Assembly (NCBI GenBank): GCA_030834695.1
Contig: JAUQXK010000116.1
Location: forward strand, 1-64,000
DNA from: Desulfobacterales bacterium
GTDB taxonomy: Bacteria > Desulfobacterota > Desulfobacteria > Desulfobacterales > SpSt-501
Length of the DNA: 64,000 nucleotides
Reading direction: 5' to 3'
Position numbers and translations under genes: made by a program. Below the pieces are notes generated by a model. The model was given only the letters and a program-made list of their open reading frames with translations. It was not told where the DNA came from and did no database searches. Position 1 is the stretch's first letter; each line of letters opens with the position of its first letter. Positions 43,746 to 52,132 of the stretch are shown one piece after another.

Positions 43746-44918
43746 CTATTCCGCCCCGCCGTGGTGGACCCGCTCCAGAAAACCGCGGATCAACATCGGC
43801 AACCGTTCGCCCGGAATCAGGAAGGCGTCATGGCCCCATTCGGCTTCGATTTCGCAGAAACTCACATCGCGGCCATTCTTTTTCAGCGCCTTGACGATCT
43901 CTTTGGCCTGATAGGTCGGGTACAGCCAGTCCGAGGTGAACGAGATCACCAGGAATCGGGCGCGGGCCTTGGACAGGGCCTTCACCGCGGACCCTCCGCC
44001 ATGCTGTTTCCCGAGATCGAAATAATCAGCGGCTTTGGTGATGTAAAGGAAGGAATTGGCGTCGAAGCGGTCGACGAACTTGCGCCCCTGGTATCGCAGG
44101 TAGCTCTCCACCTGGAAATCGGCGTCGAAGTTAAAGGAAAAATCGCTTTTGTCCTGCAGCCGACGCCCGAATTTATGCCGCATGGACTCATCCGAGAGAT
44201 AGGTGATGTGGCCGATCATGCGGGCCACCGCCAGGCCCAGAGCCGGCTTAGCGCCATCGTAGTAGTCGCCGTGGTTCCAGTTGGGATCGGCCATGATGGA
44301 CTGGCGAGCCACCTCGTTGAAGGCGATGGCAAGCGCCGAATGCCGCATGGTGGTGGCAAGGGGGATGGCGGCCGCCACCCGCTCCGGGTAGCGGACGCAC
44401 CATTCCAAGACCTGCATGCCGCCGATGGATCCGCCGACGACGCACAGCAGCCGGTCGATCCCAAGGTGGTCCACCAGCGCTCTCTGCGCCGTCACCATGT
44501 CGCCGATGGTCACGACCGGGAAATCCAGGCCGTACGTGCGACCGGTCGCCGGATTCATCGAGCTGGGCCCGGTCGAACCCATGCAGCTGCCGATGACGTT
44601 GGCGCAGATTACGAAAAATCTATCGGTGTCGATGCCCTTGCCGGGACCCACCATGCAGTCCCACCAGCCGGGCTTTTCGTCGTCGGCCGAATAATATCCG
44701 GCCACGTGCGAATCCCCCGAAAGCGCATGCAGAACCAAGACGGCATTGCGACGGTCGGGTGCAAGGGCGCCGTAGGTTTCGTAGGCGATGACCACCGGCC
44801 CGAGACGGGCCCCGCTTTCCAGAACCATCTCGCCCGGCGGTGCGGCGAAGCTGAAATACTGCTTCGCTACTACACCGACGGAGACCCGGTCTTTGTCGTG
44901 GTGTATGTATTCGCTCAT
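43746..44918 (-). CDS. metX: Homoserine O-acetyltransferase (or succinyltransferase) MetX
   Basis: A 390-residue alpha/beta-hydrolase fold enzyme. The nucleophile elbow is GGSIGGMQ (Ser about 160), the catalytic His is in EWGHDAFL near the C-terminus, and the Asp lies in the ISFTSDWLYPT loop. It acylates homoserine for methionine synthesis by direct sulfhydrylation or transsulfuration. Whether acetyl- or succinyl-CoA is used cannot be told from the general fold. It follows an Xre/two-CW regulator gene by 21 bases in a four-gene operon with metW and a MOSC protein. Confidence 0.93.
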   Translation of the reverse strand: MSEYIHHDKDRVSVGVVAKQYFSFAAPPGEMVLESGARLGPVVIAYETYGALAPDRRNAVLVLHALSGDSHVAGYYSADDEKPGWWDCMVGPGKGIDTDRFFVICANVIGSCMGSTGPSSMNPATGRTYGLDFPVVTIGDMVTAQRALVDHLGIDRLLCVVGGSIGGMQVLEWCVRYPERVAAAIPLATTMRHSALAIAFNEVARQSIMADPNWNHGDYYDGAKPALGLAVARMIGHITYLSDESMRHKFGRRLQDKSDFSFNFDADFQVESYLRYQGRKFVDRFDANSFLYITKAADYFDLGKQHGGGSAVKALSKARARFLVISFTSDWLYPTYQAKEIVKALKKNGRDVSFCEIEAEWGHDAFLIPGERLPMLIRGFLERVHHGGAE

Positions 44919-44939
44919 TCGAAGAGTGGCGAGAGATGT

Positions 44940-45317
44940 TCAAGCGGAGGTCTGCGAGATGAACAACTCGCAGCTGCGACAAAGCTTCATCTTGTCCTCC
45001 CAGGAATCCTGAACCCGACCGTGGCAGATGCTTCCATTGGTGAACCAGCAGAGGTCGCCGCTCTTGAATTCACTGGCCGGACACCCCGATCTGCGCTCCG
45101 GCGAGCAGTTGTTTTCCTCCCAGCAGGGCTTACGACCCCCATTTGAGTTGAGTCGCGAGACGAGAAAAAACAGTTGGCGCTCGACGGCTGATGGCACCGC
45201 GCGCCATCCCTGTTCATAGCTGTGAACCGCCTTTAGCGAAATTCCCAGCAGCTGCGCCAATTGTTTTTGAGTCTTGTCGAGTTTTTTCCGAAGATGCTTG
45301 AATTCAGATCGGTCCAT
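44940..45317 (-). CDS. Xre-type HTH protein with cysteine-rich two-CW domain
   Basis: A 125-residue protein. Residues 1-58 form a lambda-repressor-like HTH (KLDKTQKQLAQLLGISLKAVHSYEQGWR). The C-terminal half has eight cysteines in CWEENNC, RSGCPA, GDLCWFTNGSICHG and KLCRSCELF, the pattern of the two-CW domain common in Desulfobacterota, likely a metal or redox sensor. It is first in the operon with metX, metW and MOSC genes and has a consensus promoter with an inverted repeat (45366-45394). A redox- or sulfur-responsive control of methionine synthesis is inferred. Confidence 0.82.
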   Translation of the reverse strand: MDRSEFKHLRKKLDKTQKQLAQLLGISLKAVHSYEQGWRAVPSAVERQLFFLVSRLNSNGGRKPCWEENNCSPERRSGCPASEFKSGDLCWFTNGSICHGRVQDSWEDKMKLCRSCELFISQTSA

Positions 45318-45365
45318 CGCTTCCCCGCCGTTTCGGGTTGATCGGTCGCGAAACGTCCAAGGTGA

Positions 45366-45394
45366 ATATTCCTACAAGGTAGTAGTGCTGTCAA
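45366..45394 (-). promoter_or_regulatory. Sigma-70 promoter of the metXW operon with a spacer inverted repeat
   Basis: On the minus strand TTGACA (45389-45394), a 17-base spacer and GAATAT (45366-45371). The spacer contains CTACNNNGTAG (45372-45382), an inverted repeat a dimeric HTH repressor could bind, which suggests autoregulation by the gene it drives. Confidence 0.65.
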
Positions 45395-45430
45395 TCAAAA
45401 ATTCGGCTGCAGCGAGATGCCGGAGTACCA

Positions 45431-46594
45431 TTATCTGAGAGTTATCGCCACGATCTCAGGGGGCGCTCCCGAAGAACGCATGGGCGGCCCCCACGTGCCG
45501 ACACCGCTCGACGTGTACAAGGCAAAACCTCCCTCGCAATGCAGCCCATAGTCATAACCACTGTAAATCCAACTGGTTATGAGACCGAATGGGAATATCT
45601 GACCCTGGTGGCTGTGCCCGGACAACTGCAGCGAAACTCCCAGTTCTCTGCTGAGGGCAAAAGAGGTGTCCGGATGAAAGTAAGTAGCGGAGCGGCGGTC
45701 GCGGGTATTGTCGTGGCGGATATCGGTCGGTGTGTGGAACAGGAGGATGCAGGGTTGCAGACCGGATGCGGGCATCGGAGCATTACCGAAGCCGCGGATT
45801 TCGCTCTTGTCGTGAATGCCAGGATAAGCCACACCCATCAGATAAAGTCCGTCGATTTCCACCACCTCGTTGAACAATACCCGAATGCCCGTCCGGGCGA
45901 TAAGATCCAGGCACCGCTGGAGACCGGCGTAAGTTTCGTGGTTGCCGGTCACAAAAAAGACACCGTGACGCGCCTTCAGCCGTTTCAGCGGCGATTCGAA
46001 TTCAGACATTCCGTCGATCATCCCATCGAACAAATCGCCGGTGATGACCACCAGGTCCGGATGAAGGGAGCTGACCTTTTCCGCCAGTCGTTCCATGGAG
46101 GCGGTTCCATGGAAATGGCCGAGATGCACATCGGAGAGCTGGACGATGGTCTTGCCGCGCCATTGGTCCGGCAGGCGCTCCAGGGGAATTTCGACCCGTC
46201 TCACGACCGGATGGAATGCGGTCCAGAATCCATAAGCCGACCAGCACAGCGCCAAAATGATGCACGTCGATGCCAGGAACCGAAAGCTGGATGGCCCAAT
46301 TCCGATTATCCGAAAGACAGCGTAAAGCAACCATGCTGCCCCTACGGCGAGGGTTATTTTAATGGAAAGAGCAAACCAGACCGCCGAGAACCGGAAATAA
46401 AGGATCGTCCAGGGATTTTCGGTCCAGCGCAGGAGCAGGAATGCGGCCATGAAACTGATTCCCAACACCAAACATCCGGCCAGGAGAATCGTTTTCAGGA
46501 GCGGATGGGTTATGCCGAGCCAGCGCAGGATGAACCGGAAAATAGCAAAATGCGATAGGAGTGTCAGAGTTAAGAAAAAAGAAAGGAATATCAT
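45431..46594 (-). CDS. Membrane-anchored metallophosphoesterase
   Basis: A 387-residue protein. The first about 130 residues hold four hydrophobic helices (LTLLSHFAIFRFILRWLG...). The rest is a calcineurin-like phosphoesterase: QLSDVHLGH, VITGDLFDG, VTGNHETYAG and LSGHSHQGQ supply the two-metal ligands, as in YkuE/UDP-diacylglucosamine hydrolase-like proteins. It would act at the membrane, probably on a phospholipid or nucleotide-lipid substrate. Divergent from the gene at 46839. RBS weak (AGGTGCA). Precise function unknown. Confidence 0.88.
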   Translation of the reverse strand: MIFLSFFLTLTLLSHFAIFRFILRWLGITHPLLKTILLAGCLVLGISFMAAFLLLRWTENPWTILYFRFSAVWFALSIKITLAVGAAWLLYAVFRIIGIGPSSFRFLASTCIILALCWSAYGFWTAFHPVVRRVEIPLERLPDQWRGKTIVQLSDVHLGHFHGTASMERLAEKVSSLHPDLVVITGDLFDGMIDGMSEFESPLKRLKARHGVFFVTGNHETYAGLQRCLDLIARTGIRVLFNEVVEIDGLYLMGVAYPGIHDKSEIRGFGNAPMPASGLQPCILLFHTPTDIRHDNTRDRRSATYFHPDTSFALSRELGVSLQLSGHSHQGQIFPFGLITSWIYSGYDYGLHCEGGFALYTSSGVGTWGPPMRSSGAPPEIVAITLR

Positions 46595-46838
46595 TGCACC
46601 TAAGTCAGCGTGAGCCGGCCTCTTATCGAGTTTGGCTCTTTTTGAGGTTTTATTCTGAAGGCGAGCAAACGGATCACTCGCTCGCCGGATGGTTCATTCC
46701 CGGTAGGCCGTTTGCGGAAGTCCTTTGACGCCCGGCGTTCCAACGTGGTAACATTTAAGATTCGTTGGCTTAGAACGATTATCGCAACCCAATAGGAGGC
46801 CGGCGGCGGATGGTTCCAGGCGGCCGCAGCCGATCGAT

Positions 46839-47588
46839 ATGAATCGCCATCGCAGCCCATACCCGTTGATCCAAAACAACGGTCGCACGCGGCGCTGCCT
46901 GTCCTGCGGCACCGCCGTCGACATGAAGCGGCGCCGGTATTGTTCGATCGAATGCCGCCAGAAGCTGCGCCACAATCTCAACATCCGCACCGGTCTTCTC
47001 CAGGCGTTGCAGATCCGCTATGCCACCTTCTATTTCACCGAACACCTGGTCATCCTAGACATGCTGCCCTACGGTTCGACCGACCTGGCGAGTTTCATAT
47101 TCCCCCGCGCCAAAGGGAAAAAACCGGTGGATGACTTCTGCAAGATGTTCAACCTGCTGGGCAACGCCTGGTGGGAAGAGGTGCGCCGGACCAAGAAGCG
47201 CTACCTGGCTTCGCGCTTTATTCTCGGCAAGGCCAAGCCGACCGACGGCGACATCAACGCCGTCCGGCCGCTGGAGGTCCGCGAGCCGGCGCGCATGGCA
47301 AGGTCGCTGACCCATCTCAAGCTCCGAAACAAAGACCTGCATTCGCCCCAGCTGCAACAGATCATCAAACGCGCCTTCCGCCGGCAGGCCAAGGTGCATC
47401 ACCCCGATCAGGGCGGTGATGCCACGCTTTTCCGCAAGCTGCGCGATGCCTACGAGCAACTCATCCGCTGGGCGGAAAACCCGACCTTCACCACCCGCCG
47501 GGGCTTTCCCGACAAATGGTTTTACGAAGGCGGCCTGGACCATTGGACCCAACCCTCGCCCTTGCGGCGCCTCCGGACGGAAGATTGA
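46839..47588 (+). CDS. Zinc-ribbon protein with C-terminal J domain
   Basis: A 249-residue protein. The N-terminal CLSCGTAV...RRRYCSIEC looks like a four-cysteine zinc ribbon. The middle (VDDFCKMFNLLGNAWWEEV) is unfamiliar. The C-terminal IIKRAFRRQAKVHHPDQGGDATLFRKLRDAYEQLI is a J domain with the HPD tripeptide, so it should stimulate a DnaK-type chaperone. The J domain at the C-terminal side is the reverse of DnaJ. AGGAGG sits upstream, but is followed first by a 10-codon mini-ORF (ATG 46810) whose TGA overlaps the ATG of this gene. Specific client unknown. Confidence 0.78.
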   Translation: MNRHRSPYPLIQNNGRTRRCLSCGTAVDMKRRRYCSIECRQKLRHNLNIRTGLLQALQIRYATFYFTEHLVILDMLPYGSTDLASFIFPRAKGKKPVDDFCKMFNLLGNAWWEEVRRTKKRYLASRFILGKAKPTDGDINAVRPLEVREPARMARSLTHLKLRNKDLHSPQLQQIIKRAFRRQAKVHHPDQGGDATLFRKLRDAYEQLIRWAENPTFTTRRGFPDKWFYEGGLDHWTQPSPLRRLRTED

Positions 47589-47600
47589 AAACTTCCGATA

Positions 47601-47628
47601 CTGGATGCTGGATCCTGGATGCCCGATG
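47601..47628. repeat. Four tandem 7-bp units in a non-coding stretch
   Basis: Four units of about CTGGATG follow one another (CTGGATG, CTGGATC, CTGGATG, CCCGATG). They lie in the 183-base gap between the J-domain gene and the ilvD end. At 47730-47766 a related sequence (CAGTATCGAGTG, CACCCGGTACCGAG) runs in reverse orientation. A similar piece, GATGCCGGATACGGGATG, sits at the lutB-lutC junction (59647-59664). It looks like a dispersed short repeat. Confidence 0.5.
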
Positions 47629-47771
47629 AAAGCCCTATCTTCCGCTGTGAACTATTTTCCTCCTCGGCCTGCCATCCATAACCGCCTGAGCGGCAGATAG
47701 CCCTTCGCTATCCACAATTGGTATTCATTCAGTATCGAGTGTCCAGCACCCGGTACCGAGCATCTGTCATT

Positions 47772-49445
47772 TTACCTCGGAAACACCGCTCCCTTGTCCG
47801 CGCTGGAGACCAACTCAGCATACCGAGCCAGATAGCCGTTCTTGATTTTTGGCTCGAATTTCGGCAGGACCGCGAGCCGTTTCTTGATCTCCTTCTGGCT
47901 CAGCCGCACGCCCAGGTGTTTGCCGGGTATATCGATCTCGATGATGTCGCCTTCCTGTAAAGCGGCAATCGGTCCCCTGGCCGCCGCTTCCGGAGAAACA
48001 TGGCCAATGGCGGATCCGCGGCTGGCACCGGAAAAGCGGCCGTCGGTGACGAGCGCCACCTCCTTGTCCATGCCCATACCCGCCAGGGCCGCGGTCGGTG
48101 AAAGCATCTCCTGCATGCCGGGCCCGCCCTTGGGGCCCTCGTAGCGGACCACCACCACATCGCCCCGACGGATGCCGCCGCCAACGATGGCCTTGAAGGC
48201 CTCATCCTCCGAGTTGAAGATCCGCGCCGGCCCGCTGTGTTTCAGCATTTCTTCGGCCACGGCCGCTTGCTTGACGATCGCTCCCTGCGGAGCAAGATTT
48301 CCGTTGAGCACGGCCAGACCGCCCGTGCGGTGCACGGGGTCTTTCAGGGTGCGGATGACCGCCTGGTCCTTGATGCCGGCCTTGATGGCGTCGAGCATTT
48401 TGCCGACGGGCTTGCCGAAGACGGTCATGGCTTTTTCGTTAATGAGGCCGCCGCGGCGCAGCTCCGCCATGACGGCGGGAATGCCGCCGGCATGGAAGAA
48501 ATCCACCACGTGATGCGGCCCGGCCGGAGCCAGGGAGGTGAGATGGGGCGTTTTCTCGGTAAACTTTCCGAAATCGGCCAGGGTGACATCCACCTCGGCG
48601 TAGTAGGCGATGGCCGGAATGTGAAGGGCGCTGTTGGTCGAGCCGCCGAGGGCCATGTCGGTGGCGATGGCGTTGTAAAAGGCCTCGCGGGTCAGGATGT
48701 CGCGCGGCCGGATGTTGTTTTTCACGAGCTGCACGACCGTCAGGCCGGTCTGTTTGGCGATCCAAAGACGGTCCGCGTAAACCGCCGGGGCGCTGCCGCC
48801 GAGAGGCAGCGTCATCCCCAGGGCCTCAGAGAGGTTGCTCATGGTGTTGGCGGTAAACATGCCGGAGCAGGAGCCGACACCCGGGCAGGCGCTGCACTCG
48901 AATTGCTTAAGTTCGGCCGCCGAAATCTTGCCTCCCTTGAAACGGCCGACCGCCTCGAACACCTTGTCCACACCCGTATCCCTGCCGTGCACCCGACCCG
49001 GCAGCATGGGACCCCCGGGTAGGAAAATGGATGGGATGTTCAGCCGCGCCGCCGCGATCAGCATGCCGGGAATGATCTTGTCGCAGGAGGCCACCAGCAC
49101 CAGCCCGTCGAAAGGGTGTGCCATGGCCATGATCTCGAGCGAGTCGGCGATGAGCTCCCGGCTGGGCAACGAATATTTCATGCCGACATGGTTCATGGCG
49201 ATGCCGTCACACACGCCGATGGTGTTGAAGACCACCGGAGTGCCACCGGCGGCATATATGCCGGCCTTTACGGCGTCCACCAGTTTGTCCAGATGCGAGT
49301 GCCCCGGGATGATCTCGTTGAAAGAATTGGCGATGCCGATGATCGGCCGCTCCATTTCCCAATCCGTGAAACCCTCCGCCCTCAGCAGAGAACGGTGCGG
49401 GGCGCGTTCCGGTCCTTTCGTCATCAAGTCGCTGCGCTTGGCCAT
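47772..49445 (-). CDS. ilvD: Dihydroxy-acid dehydratase
   Basis: A 557-residue IlvD, an Fe-S dehydratase that makes 2-oxo acids for valine, isoleucine and leucine. The cluster cysteines are in [10 protein letters not shown] and [19 protein letters not shown]; ends with the [20 protein letters not shown] block. ATG 49445 has AAGGAA upstream; the earlier in-frame extension covers the tail of the previous gene. It begins 16 bases after an ABC binding-protein gene, so it appears co-transcribed with a transporter. No other ilv gene is visible. Confidence 0.95.
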   Translation of the reverse strand: MAKRSDLMTKGPERAPHRSLLRAEGFTDWEMERPIIGIANSFNEIIPGHSHLDKLVDAVKAGIYAAGGTPVVFNTIGVCDGIAMNHVGMKYSLPSRELIADSLEIMAMAHPFDGLVLVASCDKIIPGMLIAAARLNIPSIFLPGGPMLPGRVHGRDTGVDKVFEAVGRFKGGKISAAELKQFECSACPGVGSCSGMFTANTMSNLSEALGMTLPLGGSAPAVYADRLWIAKQTGLTVVQLVKNNIRPRDILTREAFYNAIATDMALGGSTNSALHIPAIAYYAEVDVTLADFGKFTEKTPHLTSLAPAGPHHVVDFFHAGGIPAVMAELRRGGLINEKAMTVFGKPVGKMLDAIKAGIKDQAVIRTLKDPVHRTGGLAVLNGNLAPQGAIVKQAAVAEEMLKHSGPARIFNSEDEAFKAIVGGGIRRGDVVVVRYEGPKGGPGMQEMLSPTAALAGMGMDKEVALVTDGRFSGASRGSAIGHVSPEAAARGPIAALQEGDIIEIDIPGKHLGVRLSQKEIKKRLAVLPKFEPKIKNGYLARYAELVSSADKGAVFPR

Positions 49446-49461
49446 AATTTGAATTCCTTCC

Positions 49462-50439
49462 TTATTTGAATGTGAACAGCAGAGATTCAACGTCGACGGA
49501 TCCCGGGATCAAATTCTGTGATCGCAGGATTGCTTCGGTCTGCTTCCAGGCGACGGCGTCGATTTTCCCGAATTCGATGCGGGCCGCCGGCAGCATCAGC
49601 TCACGGGTCACGGGAAGCTGCTTGCGCACGACGGCCTCGGGGGTCTCCCGGTCGGCGTCCAGCAGCACCTGGATCGCCTGATCCTGGTTGCGAGGGTCCA
49701 ATGCATCCCGCCATCCCTCCAGCAGGGCGGTGAGAAACCGCTTCACGGTTTCGGGGCGTTTTTCAACCATTTCGCGGGTGGTCACCACTGAGTTGGCAAC
49801 GAACCGCACACCCAGCCGGTCCGGGCTCAGGAAGGCATAGGTTTCGCCGGCCTTTTCAAGTTTTTCAGCGATGATGACGGCCTGCGCGTTGAGATAGAGC
49901 GGCCAGAAATCCACCCGTCCCTCGTAAAACGGCGTATAGTCATAGCGTACGCTGAATAACGTGACTTGGCTTTCGGCGATGCCGTAACGCGCCAGAAGGG
50001 CCCGCAGGATGGCCTCGTCGTTGCCGCCGAAGGTAACTCCGATGCGCTTGCCTTTCAATTCTTCGCCGCCGGAAAAAACGGTCTGGTCGGGCCGGTAGAT
50101 CCAGTGCAGGGGATTGACCTGAAACAGCTGGGCCAGGACCACGATGGGCGCCCCCTTGGCGGCCGCTCGCAGCACCTGATCGGCCGAGGCCACCCCGAAG
50201 TGGGCGTGGCCGAGTTCGAGCTCCTTCAAGGCGTCACGTTCCGGGCCGCCGGGCTTGACGTTCACCTTCAGGCCGTTACGCGTGAAATAGCCGCGGGTCT
50301 CGGCGTAGAGATCACCGACGGCGCTGACATTGTAAAGCCACTTGAGCCGGTAATTCACCTCTTCCAATTTTTCTTTTTGCGCGCAGGCAATCAGAAAAAT
50401 TGCACATGCGATGCAAATGATTTTCAGGCTCGGCTTCAT
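49462..50439 (-). CDS. ABC transporter substrate-binding lipoprotein, NMT1/THI5-like
   Basis: A 325-residue protein. The signal [19 protein letters not shown] ends in a lipobox, so Cys19 would be lipid-modified. The mature domain reads [51 protein letters not shown], typical of NMT1/THI5-like proteins that bind pyrimidine precursors of thiamine or other aromatic or nitrate-like substrates. It serves the permease and ATPase encoded just upstream and is followed by ilvD. No TPP-riboswitch motif was seen before the operon. Confidence 0.88.
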   Translation of the reverse strand: MKPSLKIICIACAIFLIACAQKEKLEEVNYRLKWLYNVSAVGDLYAETRGYFTRNGLKVNVKPGGPERDALKELELGHAHFGVASADQVLRAAAKGAPIVVLAQLFQVNPLHWIYRPDQTVFSGGEELKGKRIGVTFGGNDEAILRALLARYGIAESQVTLFSVRYDYTPFYEGRVDFWPLYLNAQAVIIAEKLEKAGETYAFLSPDRLGVRFVANSVVTTREMVEKRPETVKRFLTALLEGWRDALDPRNQDQAIQVLLDADRETPEAVVRKQLPVTRELMLPAARIEFGKIDAVAWKQTEAILRSQNLIPGSVDVESLLFTFK

Positions 50440-50446
50440 GGAATTT

Positions 50447-51196
50447 TCACAAGCTCTTCAAGCGCTTTTGCAGCGCATTCCCGGCCCATTCCAGGCTCAC
50501 CAGGTAAAGCGAGGTGCCGACGCCGATCAAGAACAGCGCCACCAGGATCTTCGCGAGATCGCTTTGATACAATGCAATGCGGATGCTGTAGCCGATGCCC
50601 GCCGTGGCGGCGATGAACTCGGCTACGATGGTTCCGACCATGGCCATGGTGGCGCTGCCCACGATCACCGTGGTCAGTTTCTGGATGTTCTCGAAGGCCC
50701 GAATCTTAACCTGCAGCCGCCAGGTCATCCGCCCCGTGGATTCATAAAAATGTTCGATTTCGCGGATCGGCTCCGAAAAAACGCCGATGAAGGAGAGCAG
50801 CAGCGGGAAATAGCAGATCATGGCGGCAATCAACAACCGCGACTGCAGCCCGTCGCCGAGCAAAATGAAAATGATCGGTGCCACCGCGACGATGGGATAG
50901 GCCTGGATATTGTAGGCCGCCGTGCGGATGAAGGATCCGATCCACGCCGTCAACCGGCCGATGACGGCAACGACCGTCGCCAAGCAGATGGACAGGATGT
51001 GGCCGAGAACGGCCACCGCCAATGTGTTGAGCACGGCCAGAAGGTACGGCCCGCCATAGGTGCGGCACGTCCGCACGATTTCGTCGGGGCTGGGAATGAC
51101 GTAGTCTGAAAGGTTGAGGCCGTACTTGAGCGCCAGCAGAAGGCCAAGCCCGATAGCGTAAATGATCAAAAACTGATAGATCCGCCTATGCAGCAT
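50447..51196 (-). CDS. ABC transporter permease, SsuC/ThiX type
   Basis: A 249-residue permease with six membrane helices. The EAA-type loop is around FYESTGRMTWRLQVKIRAFENIQKL, followed by IVGSATMAMVGTIVAEF. ATG 51196 is chosen because a longer in-frame reading would overlap the ATPase gene far more; with this start the genes overlap by 11 bases. Pairs with the lipoprotein at 49462. Confidence 0.9.
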   Translation of the reverse strand: MLHRRIYQFLIIYAIGLGLLLALKYGLNLSDYVIPSPDEIVRTCRTYGGPYLLAVLNTLAVAVLGHILSICLATVVAVIGRLTAWIGSFIRTAAYNIQAYPIVAVAPIIFILLGDGLQSRLLIAAMICYFPLLLSFIGVFSEPIREIEHFYESTGRMTWRLQVKIRAFENIQKLTTVIVGSATMAMVGTIVAEFIAATAGIGYSIRIALYQSDLAKILVALFLIGVGTSLYLVSLEWAGNALQKRLKSL

Positions 51197-51878
51197 GGAC
51201 GATCTCCAGCATGGCGCGCTCCAGCAGGCCGGGATCGGATTCGGCGCTTTCCCGGTGGTCGCATCCCTGCACCGCCACCAGCTGGGGAGATCGGGACCGG
51301 CTGCGCAGCACGAGAACTTGGCTGCAGAACTTGGCGACCTCCGCCACATTGTGGGAAATGTAGAGAAAGCACCGGTCCGGAAATAGAATTTTAACTTTCA
51401 GGATGATTTTCTCCCGAGTGAACTCATCCACGTTGGCCAGGCTTTCGTCCATGATGAGCAGGTCGAAATCCTGGAGGAGATAACGGATCAGGTTGGCGCG
51501 GTTCTGCTGGCCGAGTGAAAGCCGATGGAAGCGCGAGCCGACATTGGCCTCCATCCCGAAGGTCTCAATCAGCTCCTCCATCCGGCGACGGCCGGCGAGC
51601 GGGGCGATTTCCTCGAAATGCGCGCGGACGTTCGACCAGCCCGGCAGGCGTTCCAGGTTGTAAGTGTAAAGCACTCGTCGGACTCCGTCATCGGCGATGG
51701 TCCCTTCGAATCCTCTGATCGTGCCGCTCAACATTTTGGCCAGGGTGGTCTTACCCACTCCCGAAGGGCCGAAAAGGGCGTGAAATCCGGGGCCGTCCAT
51801 TCGGAAATTCAAATCGGCAAACACCTCGCCGGCGGCATTCGGATACCGGTAGGAGATATGTCGGCCCTCTATCGGCAT
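51186..51878 (-). CDS. ABC transporter ATPase
   Basis: A 230-residue ATPase with Walker A FGPSGVGKTT and a shortened signature region LSLGQQNRANLIRYL, in which LSGGQ reads LSLGQ; Walker B is LLIMDESLANVD, and the switch FLYISHNV. The Walker B Glu is present (DES). The deviation from LSGGQ suggests a diverged motor. ATG 51878 has GGAGG 11 bases upstream. It is the first gene of the operon ATPase-permease-binding protein-ilvD. Confidence 0.88.
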   Translation of the reverse strand: MPIEGRHISYRYPNAAGEVFADLNFRMDGPGFHALFGPSGVGKTTLAKMLSGTIRGFEGTIADDGVRRVLYTYNLERLPGWSNVRAHFEEIAPLAGRRRMEELIETFGMEANVGSRFHRLSLGQQNRANLIRYLLQDFDLLIMDESLANVDEFTREKIILKVKILFPDRCFLYISHNVAEVAKFCSQVLVLRSRSRSPQLVAVQGCDHRESAESDPGLLERAMLEIVHAA

Positions 51879-52132
51879 GGAGTTCTGGGCCTCCGTTTCA
51901 ATTTTTATCAGTTGATGCAAATCCGTTGAGTGTATATCAATATAATTATAGATTCTCAACCGGTGCCGGGAAACTTGCCGGCCAATGAACAGTCTGCAAA
52001 TTTTAGGATTATGGCTCCGGCACAAAATTGGTCTAACGCGTTATCTCGGCCATCGGCGGATCTCGGCTTAAGGTGAACTTGGTTGCCGACCGAAGTATAA
52101 TTGGTTTATTTCGCAACCTCATGAGGTACTGG

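Noticed and set aside
43761-45146. 461-codon plus-strand frame
   Set aside because: Antisense to metX and the two-CW gene; no recognisable motif.
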